64,000 bases of DNA from Glandiceps talaboti (GCF_964340395.1 NC_135564.1:15375012-15439011), one strand, 5' to 3'. Positions 11,331 through 24,230 are shown, counted from the first letter of the stretch. Notes: generated by a model not told the origin, from the letters alone. Numbers and translations are program-made.

Positions 11331-11944
11331 ACTACATGTTGAAAAGTCAGTTGTTTTCATTGCATTTTTATGAGTGTATATAACTGACACATAAATGAAG
11401 GGTAACATTTCGAGTGGAATTTCAATCTTGAGGAAGAAAACAAGATATTTATTTAAGTAGAAATCACTATCATGAATCCCAATTTCAAGCCAAGCATTCC
11501 CTCATTATGTACACTGAATAATCCCAACACTGAGAAAATTGATTACTTGCATTCTCACACAGTAAAAGTAGGTCATGATTGTACACAAAGGAAGTAAACT
11601 CGTTACACATCTATTAAATTTGAATGCTGTATTTACTCAGGTACGTTTGCATTAATAATCTATTATTTCTTACAATTACTTACAGTTCTTTAATCAAAAC
11701 CAAGGCTGTGTATACTTTCGACTAGTTCATTTCAAAGACTGTCAATGTAATGATATGTTTTGGATATCTGATTATAATGGATTTTTAACGTATTGTGTGA
11801 TAATCATTTTAAAAATCAATCGAAATTGTCAATTTTTTCCTAATATTATAGGTACCTTCATCATATATATTAGAATTTCCATTTCTATTTTAGTGTCAAC
11901 TGGTTATATACTTGTTTTGTACATATACGTCATACTATTCCAAA

Positions 11945-12660
11945 ACTTCATATTTTTCTATGTTCGGCCAAGGAAAATACAAGTGACCTAAGGGGCCTTG
12001 TCACTATGAGTCACCGGACAAGTAGTGGCAAACTCTTATGTCACAAGTATTTTCTGGTTGAATAACGAAAATATTAGGAACATAATTATTCCTCCTCAAG
12101 CATAATTTATGCAAAATTGGGGAAAATACTGGCAATTTGGAACGTTTTGACGCATGCTGAGAACCGCAGAAACAGTGATGTAGACATGGTTTGTCTCGAC
12201 ATAGAACAATCAGTGTATATAAACCATATTTTCTGTTCAAATAAAATTGGCTTGGGCATGGTGTATAATCAGCATTATTCCCCAATATTTTTCTTCACTC
12301 AGCCAAGAAAATACTAATGAAATAAGAAGGTACATGTCACTACTTCTTTTTTTCAATCAGAGTGACATAACCCCTTAAGGTCATGAGTAATTTCTGGCTT
12401 GATGAAAACAAATATCAAATGAATAACAGAATTATACATGTGCAAGCTTAAACTCATGAAATAATTGGAAATTAACGGCAATATTGAACGCTTTCTGACT
12501 CATATATTGAGCACCATGGGATCAGTGATGTCGATATGTGTTGTCGTGAGCACGACCAATGATGTACACGCATGCTGTCATGACACAGAACAACCACGAA
12601 GCGGGACTGTTATACAATCCCATATTTTCTGTTCAAACATATATTATACTTTGGTGTCTG
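11945..12660. repeat. two tandem copies of a repeat with an internal inverted module
   Basis: Each copy (about 11945-12270 and 12270-12640) begins with an inverted module: CCAATATTTTTCTTCACTCA and its approximate reverse complement about 110 bp later. It then has a shared segment with GAACG(T/C)TTT, CAGTGATGT(A/C)GA and ACATAGAACAA-like words, ending CCATATTTTCTGTTCAAA. A third copy lies at 37105-37480. Open frames inside are not genes. Confidence 0.72.
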
Positions 12661-12664
12661 CATT

Positions 12665-13886
12665 ATAAAGCAGTTTTGAATACCTCACCATAATTCAATG
12701 GTCTATGTTAGAATTGGAAATGAATGAAAGCTTTGTTCGTAAATGAAACCCCTCCATTAGACTTTATCGTTTTGCAATCGATCTGCACTGTAACTAATTG
12801 AGGGATCTAAATCCTAAATTGATTCAACGAAATTTAAGTTCTATATTACAAGATATATATACTATATACATACATATCTGGGAATCTTACACTACAGCAC
12901 GTATTTGAAGTAATAGCAATGATCAAACACAGCTGTTTTTAACCTGGCAAATAACAAGAAATGTTACTTAAGTACTATGAACATATGTTAGATACATTTC
13001 AGTGATTTAATCTCCTCAAAATCATCATTCTATTTGTGTGAGCTCATCCTGTGACTAAAAACCAGTGTTGGTGCGAGTTATAAACCAGGTCATATTTGAA
13101 TTTTTTTTAAACGTAACCAAACACTAACTGGGGTAGTATACGATACTACTGGGTTATATCATTGTTAAGAGCAGAACTGCCTTAGAGTATTAGACAAAAA
13201 GCAATGTTTCACACTCGGTGGTTACTGAATCATTAATATTGATAATGAGCTAAAAAATATGTAACATGACTTTGTGATGTTACATCCGATATGTCAAAAA
13301 CATTAAAATACTAGTACCATAACAAAGTCATTCACGGTTTGCTACCTGTATTTGAAAATCAAATTAAAGTCAACAAAACAGTTAATTATATTCTCTTTTA
13401 AGTTGACAGGGACTACTCTGCTATCCATCACAAGGTTTGTATGTGTACAGTTTTCAATCATTTATGATCTCTTGGCATATGTTGCTATGATAATTTTGAA
13501 AATTGTTTTAATTTTCCAACACGTATTACTGTAGCTATGCATCAGTAAGTACATACATGTGTGCCAAAGTAGAACTTAATGGCTTAAATGTATTTGTGAA
13601 ATCTGATTTTTGAGTCATGATCTATTTGCCATGGTATAGGTTTTTAAGTTACAGTGTAATGGCTAATAATGGGGAAGAAAACACACACATAGCTGGTATG
13701 TGTATAAAAAGTAATGTGGTTGAACACATGTAGATGTACTAAGTATGCAAATATATATGGATCGTGAGTATGGAAGTAGTCTGTCTCTATATTTTTCAAT
13801 CTGCTCCGATACGCCTAATATGGTATTTGTCTTCTGTACAATACAACTCCACATACAGGTGTTTTTCAACTGGTCTAGGGATGACA
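12665..13886. other. non-coding
   Basis: AT-rich sequence. No exon or named element supported. Confidence 0.4.
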
Positions 13887-14142
13887 CAGACTGAGGTGCC
13901 CTCTAAATATCAAATGCCAGATTTGATGCATCATTGATACACAGCAATTTCTTGTGGTACACTAAAATTTGGTTTTCACCAACACAATCCATTACTATTA
14001 CTATATATGTGGTGACTCACAAGAAAACACATTATTTGTCAAACATCGCTACTCGGGTCATTGTGGTGACTCAAAGGAAAAAAAAACACTATTAATCTAA
14101 CTCACAACAGAAACTGTTGCTTATCATTCAGAGAGCACAGTG
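13887..14142. mobile_element. diverged copy of the GTGCCCTCTA MITE family
   Basis: It shares with the copies at 24467, 27127 and 60981 the start GAGGTGCCCTCTAA, the internal words ACACTAAAATTTGG, ATGTGGTGACTCACAAGAAA and CAACAGAAA, and the end GAGAGCACAGTG. It is longer (about 256 bp) and more diverged, with a duplicated GTGGTGACTCA segment. Confidence 0.65.
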
Positions 14143-15467
14143 TAGAATACTGTAACAGAGGGCCTTCTCCATGTATCAACAACTGGATGGGTTAAAGCCA
14201 TCACTAGTCCTATATTAATACGAGGTTAGCCCTACAATAATCCCAGGCAAGCCCTATGTTAACATAAGACTGACACCGGTCCACACTAGAAAAATCAGGG
14301 AGGGATTCTTGAGCTATATTATAGTGTAAGCCTCATTTGTATCAATGTGTACATACACGTACACAAGACTGGACGTGCATTCAATCATGGTTCTCCCTAT
14401 GTCCCCCCCCCCCCCACCTCCACCCCCACCCCAGTTGTGGATCCTATCCAATCCTTTCTTGATATGAAAATTCCTTAGCTATGCAAAGTTACACTTAATC
14501 ATAATTTCTTGAGGGATAAGATTGGCAATATGAGCATAATAAAATAATTCTGATTACCATAAGTTACTTCGTTATGCAGATGTATTCCTTTTGTTATGTA
14601 AATATGCAATCATAAACCGTTTCTTTGTTGTGTAGATAATATAGCCATTTGTTATGTAAATGATTCACTACTTGCTCACCATTTTTAGGAGGACTAACGT
14701 TTGCAAAGTGGGGGTAATGCTCAATCTGATTAAAATCTGATGTAGGAATACAGTTGATTGCTTTGTTTACCACCATTTCCTCAAGGTATATTGTTTTTGA
14801 TGATGTTGTCCAAGGACTGAGTGCCTTTTTCCCCCACATCTGACTCTAGCTTGCTCCAGGAATAACAAAATCGAAAACAAGCGCCAATATACAGAGGAAA
14901 CAGACTCTGAGGTAAATAAATGAATTGCTCCATATTCCTACATCTGATTTTAATCAGTTTTGGAGTAATACCATAATTCTGGTAACAGGAAGTGTCAGAT
15001 TAAATATATAATAAGATACGTGTAAAAAAAATAACGTGACAGAAGAAACTTGACAGAAGAGTTCACTGTTGGAAAAAGTCCTTGTCTCTCTACATCTATA
15101 CCTTATATCCCTGCAAATCACAAAAAAAACACAACGCATATCTCCAACTCTTGACATCTACATCTGAATTTTTATACAAATATAAATTATACAATATTAT
15201 TCTCAATGAAAAGAACACAACAAAGGAAGATTAAAAACACAAATGTGTACAACATGCAAGTACATTGTAAAAACTAATTTTTTTTTTTGGCAGATTAGCC
15301 AGGAACGTTAACTGACTTACACACATTGATTTTAATGAAAACTTAGAAAAAATAATTTTGAAAGTCGCTGAAAGGTGTTGGCATGAACAAAATGTTCTGA
15401 AATATACAAAAAATATGAATTATTTTCTCATAAAATAAAATGCTTATGATATGACTTGTAACCAATA
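14143..15467. other. non-coding, contains a 13-C tract
   Basis: A run of 13 C lies at 14403-14415, followed by CCACC repeats. Otherwise no exon or element was supported. Confidence 0.45.
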
Positions 15468-15670
15468 GGGAACTTGCAAACCCACCATGTTGAATGTTGC
15501 ATCATGGGAAATGTGATCATAATTACTCATCAATTGTTTGTAATCACAAATAATCAATTCATAGTGGGAGGTTTATTTTATCGGTAGCTCCAGATTACGT
15601 ATTATGATAACCACAGATAATCCCATAGTCCTTTGCATCTGAGCATGCTCAGTCTGGCTTGCAAGTTTCC
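15468..15670. mobile_element. short MITE with TA target duplication
   Basis: The left end GGGAACTTGCAAACC and the right end GGCTTGCAAGTTTCC are inverted repeats, each flanked outward by TA (15466-15467 and 15671-15672). The total length is 203 bp. The TA flank and short TIRs fit a Tc1/mariner-type or Harbinger-type non-autonomous element. No coding sequence. Confidence 0.62.
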
Positions 15671-16377
15671 TATTCAGGGAGCAGTTCTGGCACAACTGAT
15701 TCATACAATCCTTAAAATGATAAAACAATATGAAGCAAATACATGATAAATGATGAAATGCATTAGCCTGAATTCAAAATAACAGATCTTGTTTGAGTTT
15801 GAAATGTTTGAGATGGTTCGAGAAGATAAAATGTTCCACTTCTATGGCCATTTTATTGAAATGGCGAAAATTCCTGGCGATATTTATTCAAATGAGATAC
15901 AGGACAGATAGTCGAAGTAGCATGGCAGTAAGTACCGGTAGTTGAAAGCTATGAAATTTGAGAAAAAAAATCATGACAGAGTGGCTTTGGTTGGATTTTC
16001 TTGATTAAAACTTACACTATAGATATATGTAGATGTCAAATAAACCTATAGAAAAAATAGCCTTGCATCACAAAATCTAAAATTCTGAGACAATGAAATG
16101 GAACAATTTTTTTTCTAAAAAGGGAAATCGTGATGAGCTACATTTTGACCACAATTGATGCAAATACAGGGCTGATTGAAGCAATAACATCAAGACCCAT
16201 GTCATAAATCTAAGACCAATGTTTCCTCTCAAACAAATTCAAACTTAGCCTTGGTTATTTTGGTGGAAGGGAAATTCCAGTAATGATCAGAGGACTCAAG
16301 CAGAATTTACCTACTTTTGCCCTTATACAAAAAGCAAGTTGTATATAGAGTGAGGTCACATTCAGGTACATGTAGCA

Positions 16378-16392
16378 CCCCCCCCCCCCCCC
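16378..16392. repeat. 15-C tract
   Basis: Uninterrupted run of 15 C. One of eleven G or C tracts of 12 or more in the window. Confidence 0.95.
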
Positions 16393-16494
16393 ATCAGATA
16401 GCATGACTACAGTGAAAACAAGTTTACTCACTCGACATCTATATTTTCCATTACATTCTATATTCTTTCGACAATCTTCAGAGAACATTTTTCT

Positions 16495-16970
16495 TACATT
16501 TACAATGGAAATCATAAACCCTGAAACAACACGTCGTCTGGCTCAACAAAAATCTTATTAACAAAGCTACATTCTATCGGCTGGCTAGACAAAAATCTTA
16601 CCAACAGCGTGGCAAACATCTTTACCGATATTGTTATACTTTCTTTGCGTGAGCTACCATTATCTTAGGAGATCAATGCCAAATTCATATGTCCCTGCCT
16701 GGTAAACGTAAGGTCTGGTGCGTTCTTTGATATTTTTGAGAGTCAATTGACTAAAATGTACCAATTGTAGTTCAGTTCTTGTTGTGCCAGACGATAACAG
16801 GTGGAAATATTAACTAGATTGTTGTTGAGCCAGACAAGAACATTTACAACATCAAAGAGATATTTTGTCTGGCCAGACAAAAACTGTTGCAATGTTAGTG
16901 AGATTTCTGTCGAACCAGGCGATGTTTTGATTCAGGGTTTGTGATTTCCGTTGTAGAAAGACTGGCTGAT
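16495..16970. mobile_element. foldback element with long imperfect inverted arms
   Basis: The left arm starts TACAATGGAAATCATAAACC at 16502. The right arm is the approximate reverse complement, ending near 16965 with GGTTTGTGATTTCCGTTGTA. Similarity between arms runs inward for more than 100 bp and includes repeated GTCTGGC(T/C)(C/A)(A/G)ACA words: TCTGGCTCAACAAAAATCTTA on the left, and TTGTTGTGCCAGACG and TTGTTGAGCCAGACAAG on the right. No coding sequence. It is probably a foldback or MITE insertion with internal sub-repeats. Confidence 0.68.
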
Positions 16971-17012
16971 GGTATCATTATTTTCTGGTGTTTTAGAAGT
17001 GTTGTGGGGAAT

Positions 17013-17036
17013 GGGGGGGGGGGGGGGGGGGGGGGG
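17013..17036. repeat. 24-G tract
   Basis: Uninterrupted run of 24 G, the longest mononucleotide G/C tract in the window. It would produce an artificial poly-Gly/poly-Pro reading frame, which is not a gene. Confidence 0.95.
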
Positions 17037-19721
17037 ACTGTTTTTGGCAAACTTAAATACCTGGATGTCCCCCAGTCAAGAACAACCACGACTAAGACTG
17101 ACACAAAACTCAATTTTATCATGCTCTTAGAAGCAAATGATCAGTTTATGCACGGCAGTGCTCAAGTCTTTAACCACACAGACCAAGTCCTTCTAAACAG
17201 CAACCATTTGTGTAACTTTTTTCATTTCCAAGCAAAGCAAACATACACTGATACACAGTAGTGCCTCTCGTTTCAGTACATCATTTGCTGATCTTAAGGG
17301 TTATCATTGAAAAACACAATGCCCAGAAGACAGCCCGCTTCCCAGCAACTTAAAATTGCTTTCCATGATTTGCCATTTGCTTAATTGGAAGTGGGCGAAT
17401 CTTTTGTGTTTTTCCCCTCCCACCTTTTTTTTTTGAGTCAACCTATTCAAGAAAAAATGGCATTTCATGTGCCTGGGATTCATTTTCCTGTAATGTAATT
17501 GCTTGGCTGTACTTTTCTATAACTCTTCAACAGCTATTGTTACGTTTGGTGTGATCAGAACCAACAGTAGCTGATCGAGGTGACAACTACTTCTGAAGTG
17601 CTTTCTGTGCAGAGGTTTGTATCAATACAAGGTGTTACATTGCTATGGTAATGGCTGATCACTCAAACTGTTACATGCACAGACACCTTTGACTTTTCCA
17701 TGTCATTACAATCAGAAAGGTGTAAATGTAAGAACTGAAGTGGTTTCTCTCGCCACGCTACATCATGTGAAATTTTGACAGATCAACAAAATGTACGATG
17801 TTACACAATACCTCATCTTTTACTCTGACTTATAAATTGTACTTACAGACATACTCAACAATAGCAATCTACATGTACATCTCTGATCACAGACAAAGCA
17901 ATATTATACATCACAGTTAATTTTGTCAAAAAAGCAAACTTATACATTTGATACACGTATATACACAGAACACTTATCTTTGGTATGTATCTTTCATTAC
18001 TTGCAATCATAATGAGATATGCAGTAAATTTTGTTTTTAATTATGTCAGACATTTCTGTCACATTGCATATACATGTAAACAGTTCATCTACTTTTTTTC
18101 TTCAAGATTCCCAAACCATATCAAGCAGCTATGCCCTCGTCAACTCATGTATATAGTCATTCCTGAAGGCTTAATTCAAAAGGAACCGTGGAATGTGCAA
18201 CACTGCTTCTCATTGGACAGAATATAACTGGGGTATCATTATGTTCTATCAAAGATTGTGATTGGCTATTACTTGGTGTTGACATTTTCTTATCATTGTT
18301 TGGGAAGACTGTAACCCACTCAATCACTTGACAACTTAATGAGATATAACGTACATGTTTTCTGTAAAAAATATTTTAAGTAATTTAGTACCAAAATGGG
18401 CTCAGGGTCTTTTTAGTCAAATGGTAGAGTTTCTCCAACTCGACTAAACTCAGCCCAATCAAAATGCCAAATAATCATGGCAAAGACTAGAGAATGTAAA
18501 CAGAAACAATTTGTGTAAATTCTCGTATTAGATGATAACGAGCCGAATCTACAATAGTGATTTTCTTCACCCTAAGTTTCAGAATGGAAAGTTAAAGATA
18601 ATTTTGACTACAGGTCATCACAGGATATTATCACAAAAGCCCTTGATTAATTAAAGGCACATTTATGGGTGTCGGGATAACAATTTAGAAACAAAATTCT
18701 GTAATTTTTTTTCTGCTTTCAAGAAATAATGGTGATCGTTCCTTAATCCTGTGTTCCAAGAAAAGCATGTATTTCAGAATGTCATTAAAGATTAATTCCA
18801 TTTTGCTTCAACAAACTGTCCTATGTCTAACTCCCCCAGTCTCTGTACAAATTAAACAGTACACAGTAGGTGGCAATTACATGTTTGATGTTATTTCCCA
18901 GTATTTCACAAAATTTCAAAAGAACAGAATAAGCTGGTAAACATAATAACCTGCTTACAGCAATAAGTACGGCAAAAAATGTTCATTTCAGATCTTTGTA
19001 AATGTCAAACTGATCGTTGCCATTAATATGAATCAATGAATGCGATAATGGAATTCTGACTATGAATCCATCAACAAAAATCCCCAAAAATATGAAGTAA
19101 AGATTATCAATAAAAATAAAAACATAAAAACGACTTGATTATATTGAAAGGTGTACACTGTATAGGGTTATAAACATCGGTTGTTCTTCTTTCGAAGACT
19201 TATTCATCTACAAGTGTTGTAGGGAAAGAAATTTTACTTGCAAATGTATCAACTTTTAAATCATAAAACTTTCATCTCCGTCCTTCTCAGAATTCTGACA
19301 ATTCTTAGAACTCTGTTAACTGGGAATCAATCCCATAAGTCGGATTTAGCGACCAAATCCAGAGTATGTCACACATTCAGTATTTATGAATGATTTCTCA
19401 ATGCATCAAATCACAGAAAAGGTTTGTACTTTCTGTAGCTGATTTCTAAGATGTCTTTTTGATTTCTGATGTAATCGTTTCAGTTCATCAAACTGTACTT
19501 TACATGTGTAAAACACAAAATGTGTATGTTAGTACATGTACTAATCACATAGTTTGCATTCATTGGATTGGCCTACCTGACATTGTATATACAACAATCT
19601 CTGTTCTTTCCATATCCGTTCATCTTCACTGGTCGACATGACGACATCACTGGAAGTCTTGACAGACAAGTCCAGCATCATTAGACCTTAGATTTCATCT
19701 TTCAAATACTTTTAATTTTCT
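17037..19721. other. 3' flank / possible 3' UTR of the zinc-finger gene
   Basis: No exon supported. The part next to 19722 must contain the 3' UTR of the minus-strand zinc-finger gene. No well-placed minus-strand AATAAA was found; an ATTAAA (minus) at 19711-19716 is only a few bases after the stop. The transcript end is therefore unknown. Confidence 0.4.
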
Positions 19722-21917
19722 TCATCCTGCGCCTTCACATTCACTTTGCATTTTCTCAGCTGCATCAGGTGATGCTCGGTCAGGTGATCCAGCATCATGG
19801 CTGTCATCTTTTGTTCCCATGTTTGGATGCATGGCTTGTTTATGTTCCGCGAGTTCGGTTGCAGTTTTGAATCTTCTCTTCTTACACAGGTCACATTTAT
19901 ACGCCTTCCATCCTGTCAACGAGAAATAATCAAAGCTGCCATCTGCATTGTAGCTGGTTTTGATGATGGATTCATCAAATTTGGGATCTTTCTTTCGAGA
20001 GATCTCACCTCGCTCCAATGCAGCCAATCTTGATGAGAAGGTCTTGCGGACTTTATGCCCCATGTATCCAGACTCTTCAGCCTCTCTGGCATAACCTCCA
20101 TGAAAATCCAAATGAATGCTACCATTATCACTGGTATCACCATTGTATGACATATACCTCATAGCCTCATTCATCGTGCCTGTAGATCGACTGTCGTCAC
20201 TACGGGAATCTTCTTCCTCATCGTTCGTTGACTGGTGTCCATTCCTGTCACCTGGCATACTGGTCTCATCTGCATTCACATCACTGCCACTGCCTGCATC
20301 AGTACTACTCATCTGCAATGATAAATCTAACACTGGTATTGGTCTGTGGCTGCCAGCAGTCGGTAAACTATGGGGAGGTGGCCAGGGTATTGGTGGTCGA
20401 TACATCTCAAAAGGCACTGCAGCGTCCAGTCGTCCACCATTAGTTGGTTCAGCCATAATACCCACCGGTACAGCATTACTATGCACTGGCATTGGTATAC
20501 CATGCACAAAGTAATTATGCTCTGCCAACTCTTGGGCACTTTTGAAAGACACTTTACGACCTCGCTTTCCTTTGTTACAAATTTCACATCTGTAGGCTTT
20601 CCACCCTGTGATAGAGTAGTAATCAAAACTGCCATCAGTGTTATAAGGTCCATCATATCGTCCACCAGATGGTGGTGTTGGTACATCAGGCATGGCAGGA
20701 TTTTCAATAATTTCTAGCTTTATTTTCTTGGGTGGTAGGCCAACACCTTGTGCTCTTTTATAGGTTAAGCAGTGTCCAGGTAAAAAGGGATTGGCACGAC
20801 CACTTTCTGGTCTATGCTCATCAGTGGACCGAGTGATTGATGTGTTCTTGTTTTCACTTCTTGTTGCACTATCAGTATCAGCTTCAGAGCCTGAACTCTC
20901 TCGTTCCGGAGATTCTCTTTTCCTTCCTTCATCTGTAGTTTCAGCCTGAAGATGCTGTGATGCTAAATTTGTCAAGACTGCACTCAGCGTAGGTTTACTT
21001 CTGCTTTTTGTCTTTCCACGTCTCTTGTCAAGCCTCTCTCTCTCAGGATAACTGATAATGGGTTGCTTGTCTTGACGGTCCTTTTGTTCACTCACACAGA
21101 CCTGAGTGTCTGATGACTTCTTGGATTCATGACTAACAGTGTTAGAGTTCACATTACGATCAGGTTGGGGACTCTTGTTCTCCTTCGTATTCTGACTCTC
21201 GTTACTGTTGCTGTAACTGTCACAGCTGATAACTCTCACTGGATCTTTTTGGCCATCATCTACTTTCCTACTCTGCTTATCTTGTACTGGCTCTCGCTTC
21301 ACACCGATACAATTCTGATCTGTGCGTTTCTCTGCTGCTTGATTAATAGATCCGCCTTCAATGTTGTAGACTGGAACGCTATGCATATTATTAACCCTCA
21401 TGCAGTTGTCATAGTTTGGATCACCATTCCCAAAATTGTGCGGCATACATCCTTCGTAAGGATGGCGACTCATACTTCTATCCCTGATATGAGGTGGATC
21501 ACTATGAGAAACAGCTGCTGTGGCTGGCTCTGCGGTGTGACGAAATTGTGCGTACGGGACCCCATTTGGAATAAATCCTGTTGGTAAAGCTACACCTGGT
21601 GCGTTGACAGTGGCGTCATAACGTACTGGTTCATCTGTGCATTCGTTAGCGTGAGTAGAAGTGATGTGGTGGCGTAGTTGTGCTTTATCTTCATACACAA
21701 ACTGACACAACTGACAGAGGTAGCATGTTTTGGGGAAGTGCACTTCTGACATGTGGCTTGCGATGGCATGTCGCAGGGGACTGTGGTAACCACAGATCCG
21801 GCACTGGTACACTTGAATCACATCAATGTAATCACGAAAATGATCAAACTGAGAATCAATGACTGTTACCTCAGTGACAGAGCTCCGGGGAGTTGTGCTC
21901 ATAGCTTGTTTCTTCAT
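19722..21917 (-). CDS. C2H2 zinc-finger protein, 731 aa, single coding exon
   Basis: The start ATG is preceded in frame by TAA two codons upstream, so the start is well defined. Four C2H2-type fingers are seen. Finger 1 has C39, C42, H55 and H60; finger 2 has C68, C71, H84 and H89. Finger 3 has C444, C447, H467 and H472 with a longer 19-residue loop; finger 4 has C675, C678, H692 and H697. Fingers 3 and 4 are each preceded by the same module, DGSFDY(Y/F)S(I/L)TGWKAY. Between them are long low-complexity Ser/Asp/Glu-rich segments, a basic stretch RLDKRRGKTKSRSK (295-308, likely nuclear signal), a Pro-rich stretch near 505-530 and PVLDLSL near 528-534, which resembles the CtBP-binding PxDLS motif. 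The likely role, inferred, is a nuclear DNA- or chromatin-binding regulator. I do not recognise a named vertebrate orthologue. Confidence 0.9.
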   Translation of the reverse strand: MKKQAMSTTPRSSVTEVTVIDSQFDHFRDYIDVIQVYQCRICGYHSPLRHAIASHMSEVHFPKTCYLCQLCQFVYEDKAQLRHHITSTHANECTDEPVRYDATVNAPGVALPTGFIPNGVPYAQFRHTAEPATAAVSHSDPPHIRDRSMSRHPYEGCMPHNFGNGDPNYDNCMRVNNMHSVPVYNIEGGSINQAAEKRTDQNCIGVKREPVQDKQSRKVDDGQKDPVRVISCDSYSNSNESQNTKENKSPQPDRNVNSNTVSHESKKSSDTQVCVSEQKDRQDKQPIISYPERERLDKRRGKTKSRSKPTLSAVLTNLASQHLQAETTDEGRKRESPERESSGSEADTDSATRSENKNTSITRSTDEHRPESGRANPFLPGHCLTYKRAQGVGLPPKKIKLEIIENPAMPDVPTPPSGGRYDGPYNTDGSFDYYSITGWKAYRCEICNKGKRGRKVSFKSAQELAEHNYFVHGIPMPVHSNAVPVGIMAEPTNGGRLDAAVPFEMYRPPIPWPPPHSLPTAGSHRPIPVLDLSLQMSSTDAGSGSDVNADETSMPGDRNGHQSTNDEEEDSRSDDSRSTGTMNEAMRYMSYNGDTSDNGSIHLDFHGGYAREAEESGYMGHKVRKTFSSRLAALERGEISRKKDPKFDESIIKTSYNADGSFDYFSLTGWKAYKCDLCKKRRFKTATELAEHKQAMHPNMGTKDDSHDAGSPDRASPDAAEKMQSECEGAG

Positions 21918-21959
21918 TGATTATGTATACTCAGGATACCATACACAAGAAATTATATC
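21918..21959 (-). other. 5' UTR part of the zinc-finger coding exon, with splice acceptor
   Basis: On the minus strand TTTTCTCTTCTACAG ends the upstream intron, and the exon begins GATATAATTT at 21959. The 42-nt leader contains one tiny upstream ORF (ATG GTA TCC TGA) before the main start at 21917. Confidence 0.75.
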
Positions 21960-24230
21960 CTGTAGAAGAGAAAACATACATTTTGGTTAGTGACATTACA
22001 CAGAATACAAGTTAGAGAATATAAATGCAATATATAACTCTACAACATTAAGACTAGGTTACCATCAAGCTGGCAGTGTTAACTGTAGTCATACAAATTC
22101 TTATAGAAACTAATGATATGTGGGTGACGTCACATTAGTTATGATGTCACCTTGTTGTCTTTATTCAGTGCAGTGTTGGTATTTTATGTTACATGTGTTT
22201 ATTTTATGGTATATTCTTTGGTATATTCTTTGTGTTGTTAGTGAAGCCGTTCTGAACAGAGTAAGGTGATGACATTGTAATCAAATTAAGTTGACTTGGA
22301 ATACACAATGAAGTAAGTTTATTTCAAGAAACAACAGACTGACCCTAACACCTCACCAGCATGTGTGGATTGGACATGTTAATGCCTGAAGCAACAAGGC
22401 TTGCCTGGTGTCAACATCACACTGAGCCCAAATTAGCAAATTGGCAATGTATTCTTGAAACTCACTCTATACATTAGCGCCAATGACAATGAAGCAAACA
22501 GGGTGTCAAATAAGTACCCCTTCTATTTGTAAACAAGTATCATTAAAAAATATTCACCACCAGGCAGCACTTCATTCATGATCTCATGAATCTTTGCCTA
22601 TAGTATAACACTACAAGATATTGCAAAGCGAGTACATTTGTAGGTCTGCTGGGTATATGTATTATTGTAGAATTATACAACATCTGCTAAGGTTAACCTG
22701 ACTGTAAAAGGGAAAGGTTACATTTGGATAAATTGGTCAATTAGATAATTAAGTGTGTATTACACACATAATTTGACGAAAAGTACTCCATAAGAGACAG
22801 ATGTACAACCTCCAACTATTGTGTATTTCCCTATTTTAACTACAAATTACAATGTAAATGTATGCTACAACTGTTTCATTGTGCTTTGCATTAGTGGCAT
22901 GGCAGCAAGCTGGTCACAAACAATTGTATACTAAGGAGTGGGCGAACACCAAATTTGGTGTGTCAAAAGAAATTTCTGTCTGTCAGTTGTGTTTCAAATT
23001 TGCTTTATAGTAAACTGGTTCCTTGATTCCTTGAAACATGGTCAAACTAATTAGCATAACAATATTATATTTATTTGCTAAACAAATCTCACATATATGA
23101 GCTGTGTGACAATGTGAGTGTCATAACATACACATGGACTTGTACATTTGGACAACATCCACCAATGATTCACCTGTCTGTGAGCAATCAAAACATCAGC
23201 AGTTTTAAATAAATGCTGGATCAAAAACACTGGACTTGTATGTCTTCAATTCACATACTACTCAACTTGTAAACAAATGTGAGAGATGAACACATGCTCA
23301 TATCATGTAATACAAGAATCTTAGCAAAGATATCTGAGGTTGTAGCAGTGATTTGTATTGAAAAAGATGTGTATACTGTTACATATCTACGTGCTCAGTA
23401 TAACATGATGAAGCGCAACATTTTATGTTCGTCCTGGGTTTCTTTTTGACAAAAAGAACTATAAACACATGTATGTACTTCAAAGGACATTAATTCAATC
23501 CCAGAAGTGAGCTGCCAACTTTCTGAAAAAGTTTTTGACATGTTGAAAACGATGGCCTCTGGATCATTTTACATCATTTTGATATCAGGTTGTTTGATAC
23601 ATGTATGTATTTTCAATCAGTCGAAACACTCGCGCTCAAACTTTGCAGAAGGGCAATATTTTGTATACAACGTACATTGTAATTTGACTGGGTTATTTTT
23701 TCAATACATCATGTAAGTACATGTATTACTGCTAGCACTAATATCTGGTGACATTGCCAAAAGTTATATTACTTTAATAAGAATAGAATTGGGATAAAGT
23801 TCACATGGATGACATCAATGTACATGTGGAATTCACCCCTACCTAGCTTATTTGTTTCATGAGCGGTTGAAAAGTTTTTAAAGAGAAATTAACAAAACTA
23901 TTTACAATAAACTGTTGTGAATTCCACTTTGGATTGGGATAAAAACTTACAAGTAAAAAATAGTTGTAAGACAGATCTCTAGAAAAGTTGATCCAGGATG
24001 ACAGAATAATCCTTTCTAATACACATTACTCCACTAAAAATGTGAGATCCTAGGACTGAATCCCCAGCCTTTAAAAAAAAGTTACAATATTAAATTTGAT
24101 TCGGCACTGATCCTTGGTCATTTAGCTGACAACATAATTCATTTAAAACTACATGTACTGTACCTGGTACATAGTAATGTATGAAGGTGACAGAAAATGG
24201 CTACGAATAAGACTGATTAGATTAATAATT

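Noticed and set aside
16895-17261. Frames with poly-Gly or poly-Pro
   Set aside because: Produced by the 24-G tract.
20116-20717. Plus-strand and alternate-frame open stretches of 115-132 codons
   Set aside because: Shadows of the 731-residue zinc-finger frame, which has fingers, a defined start and a stop.
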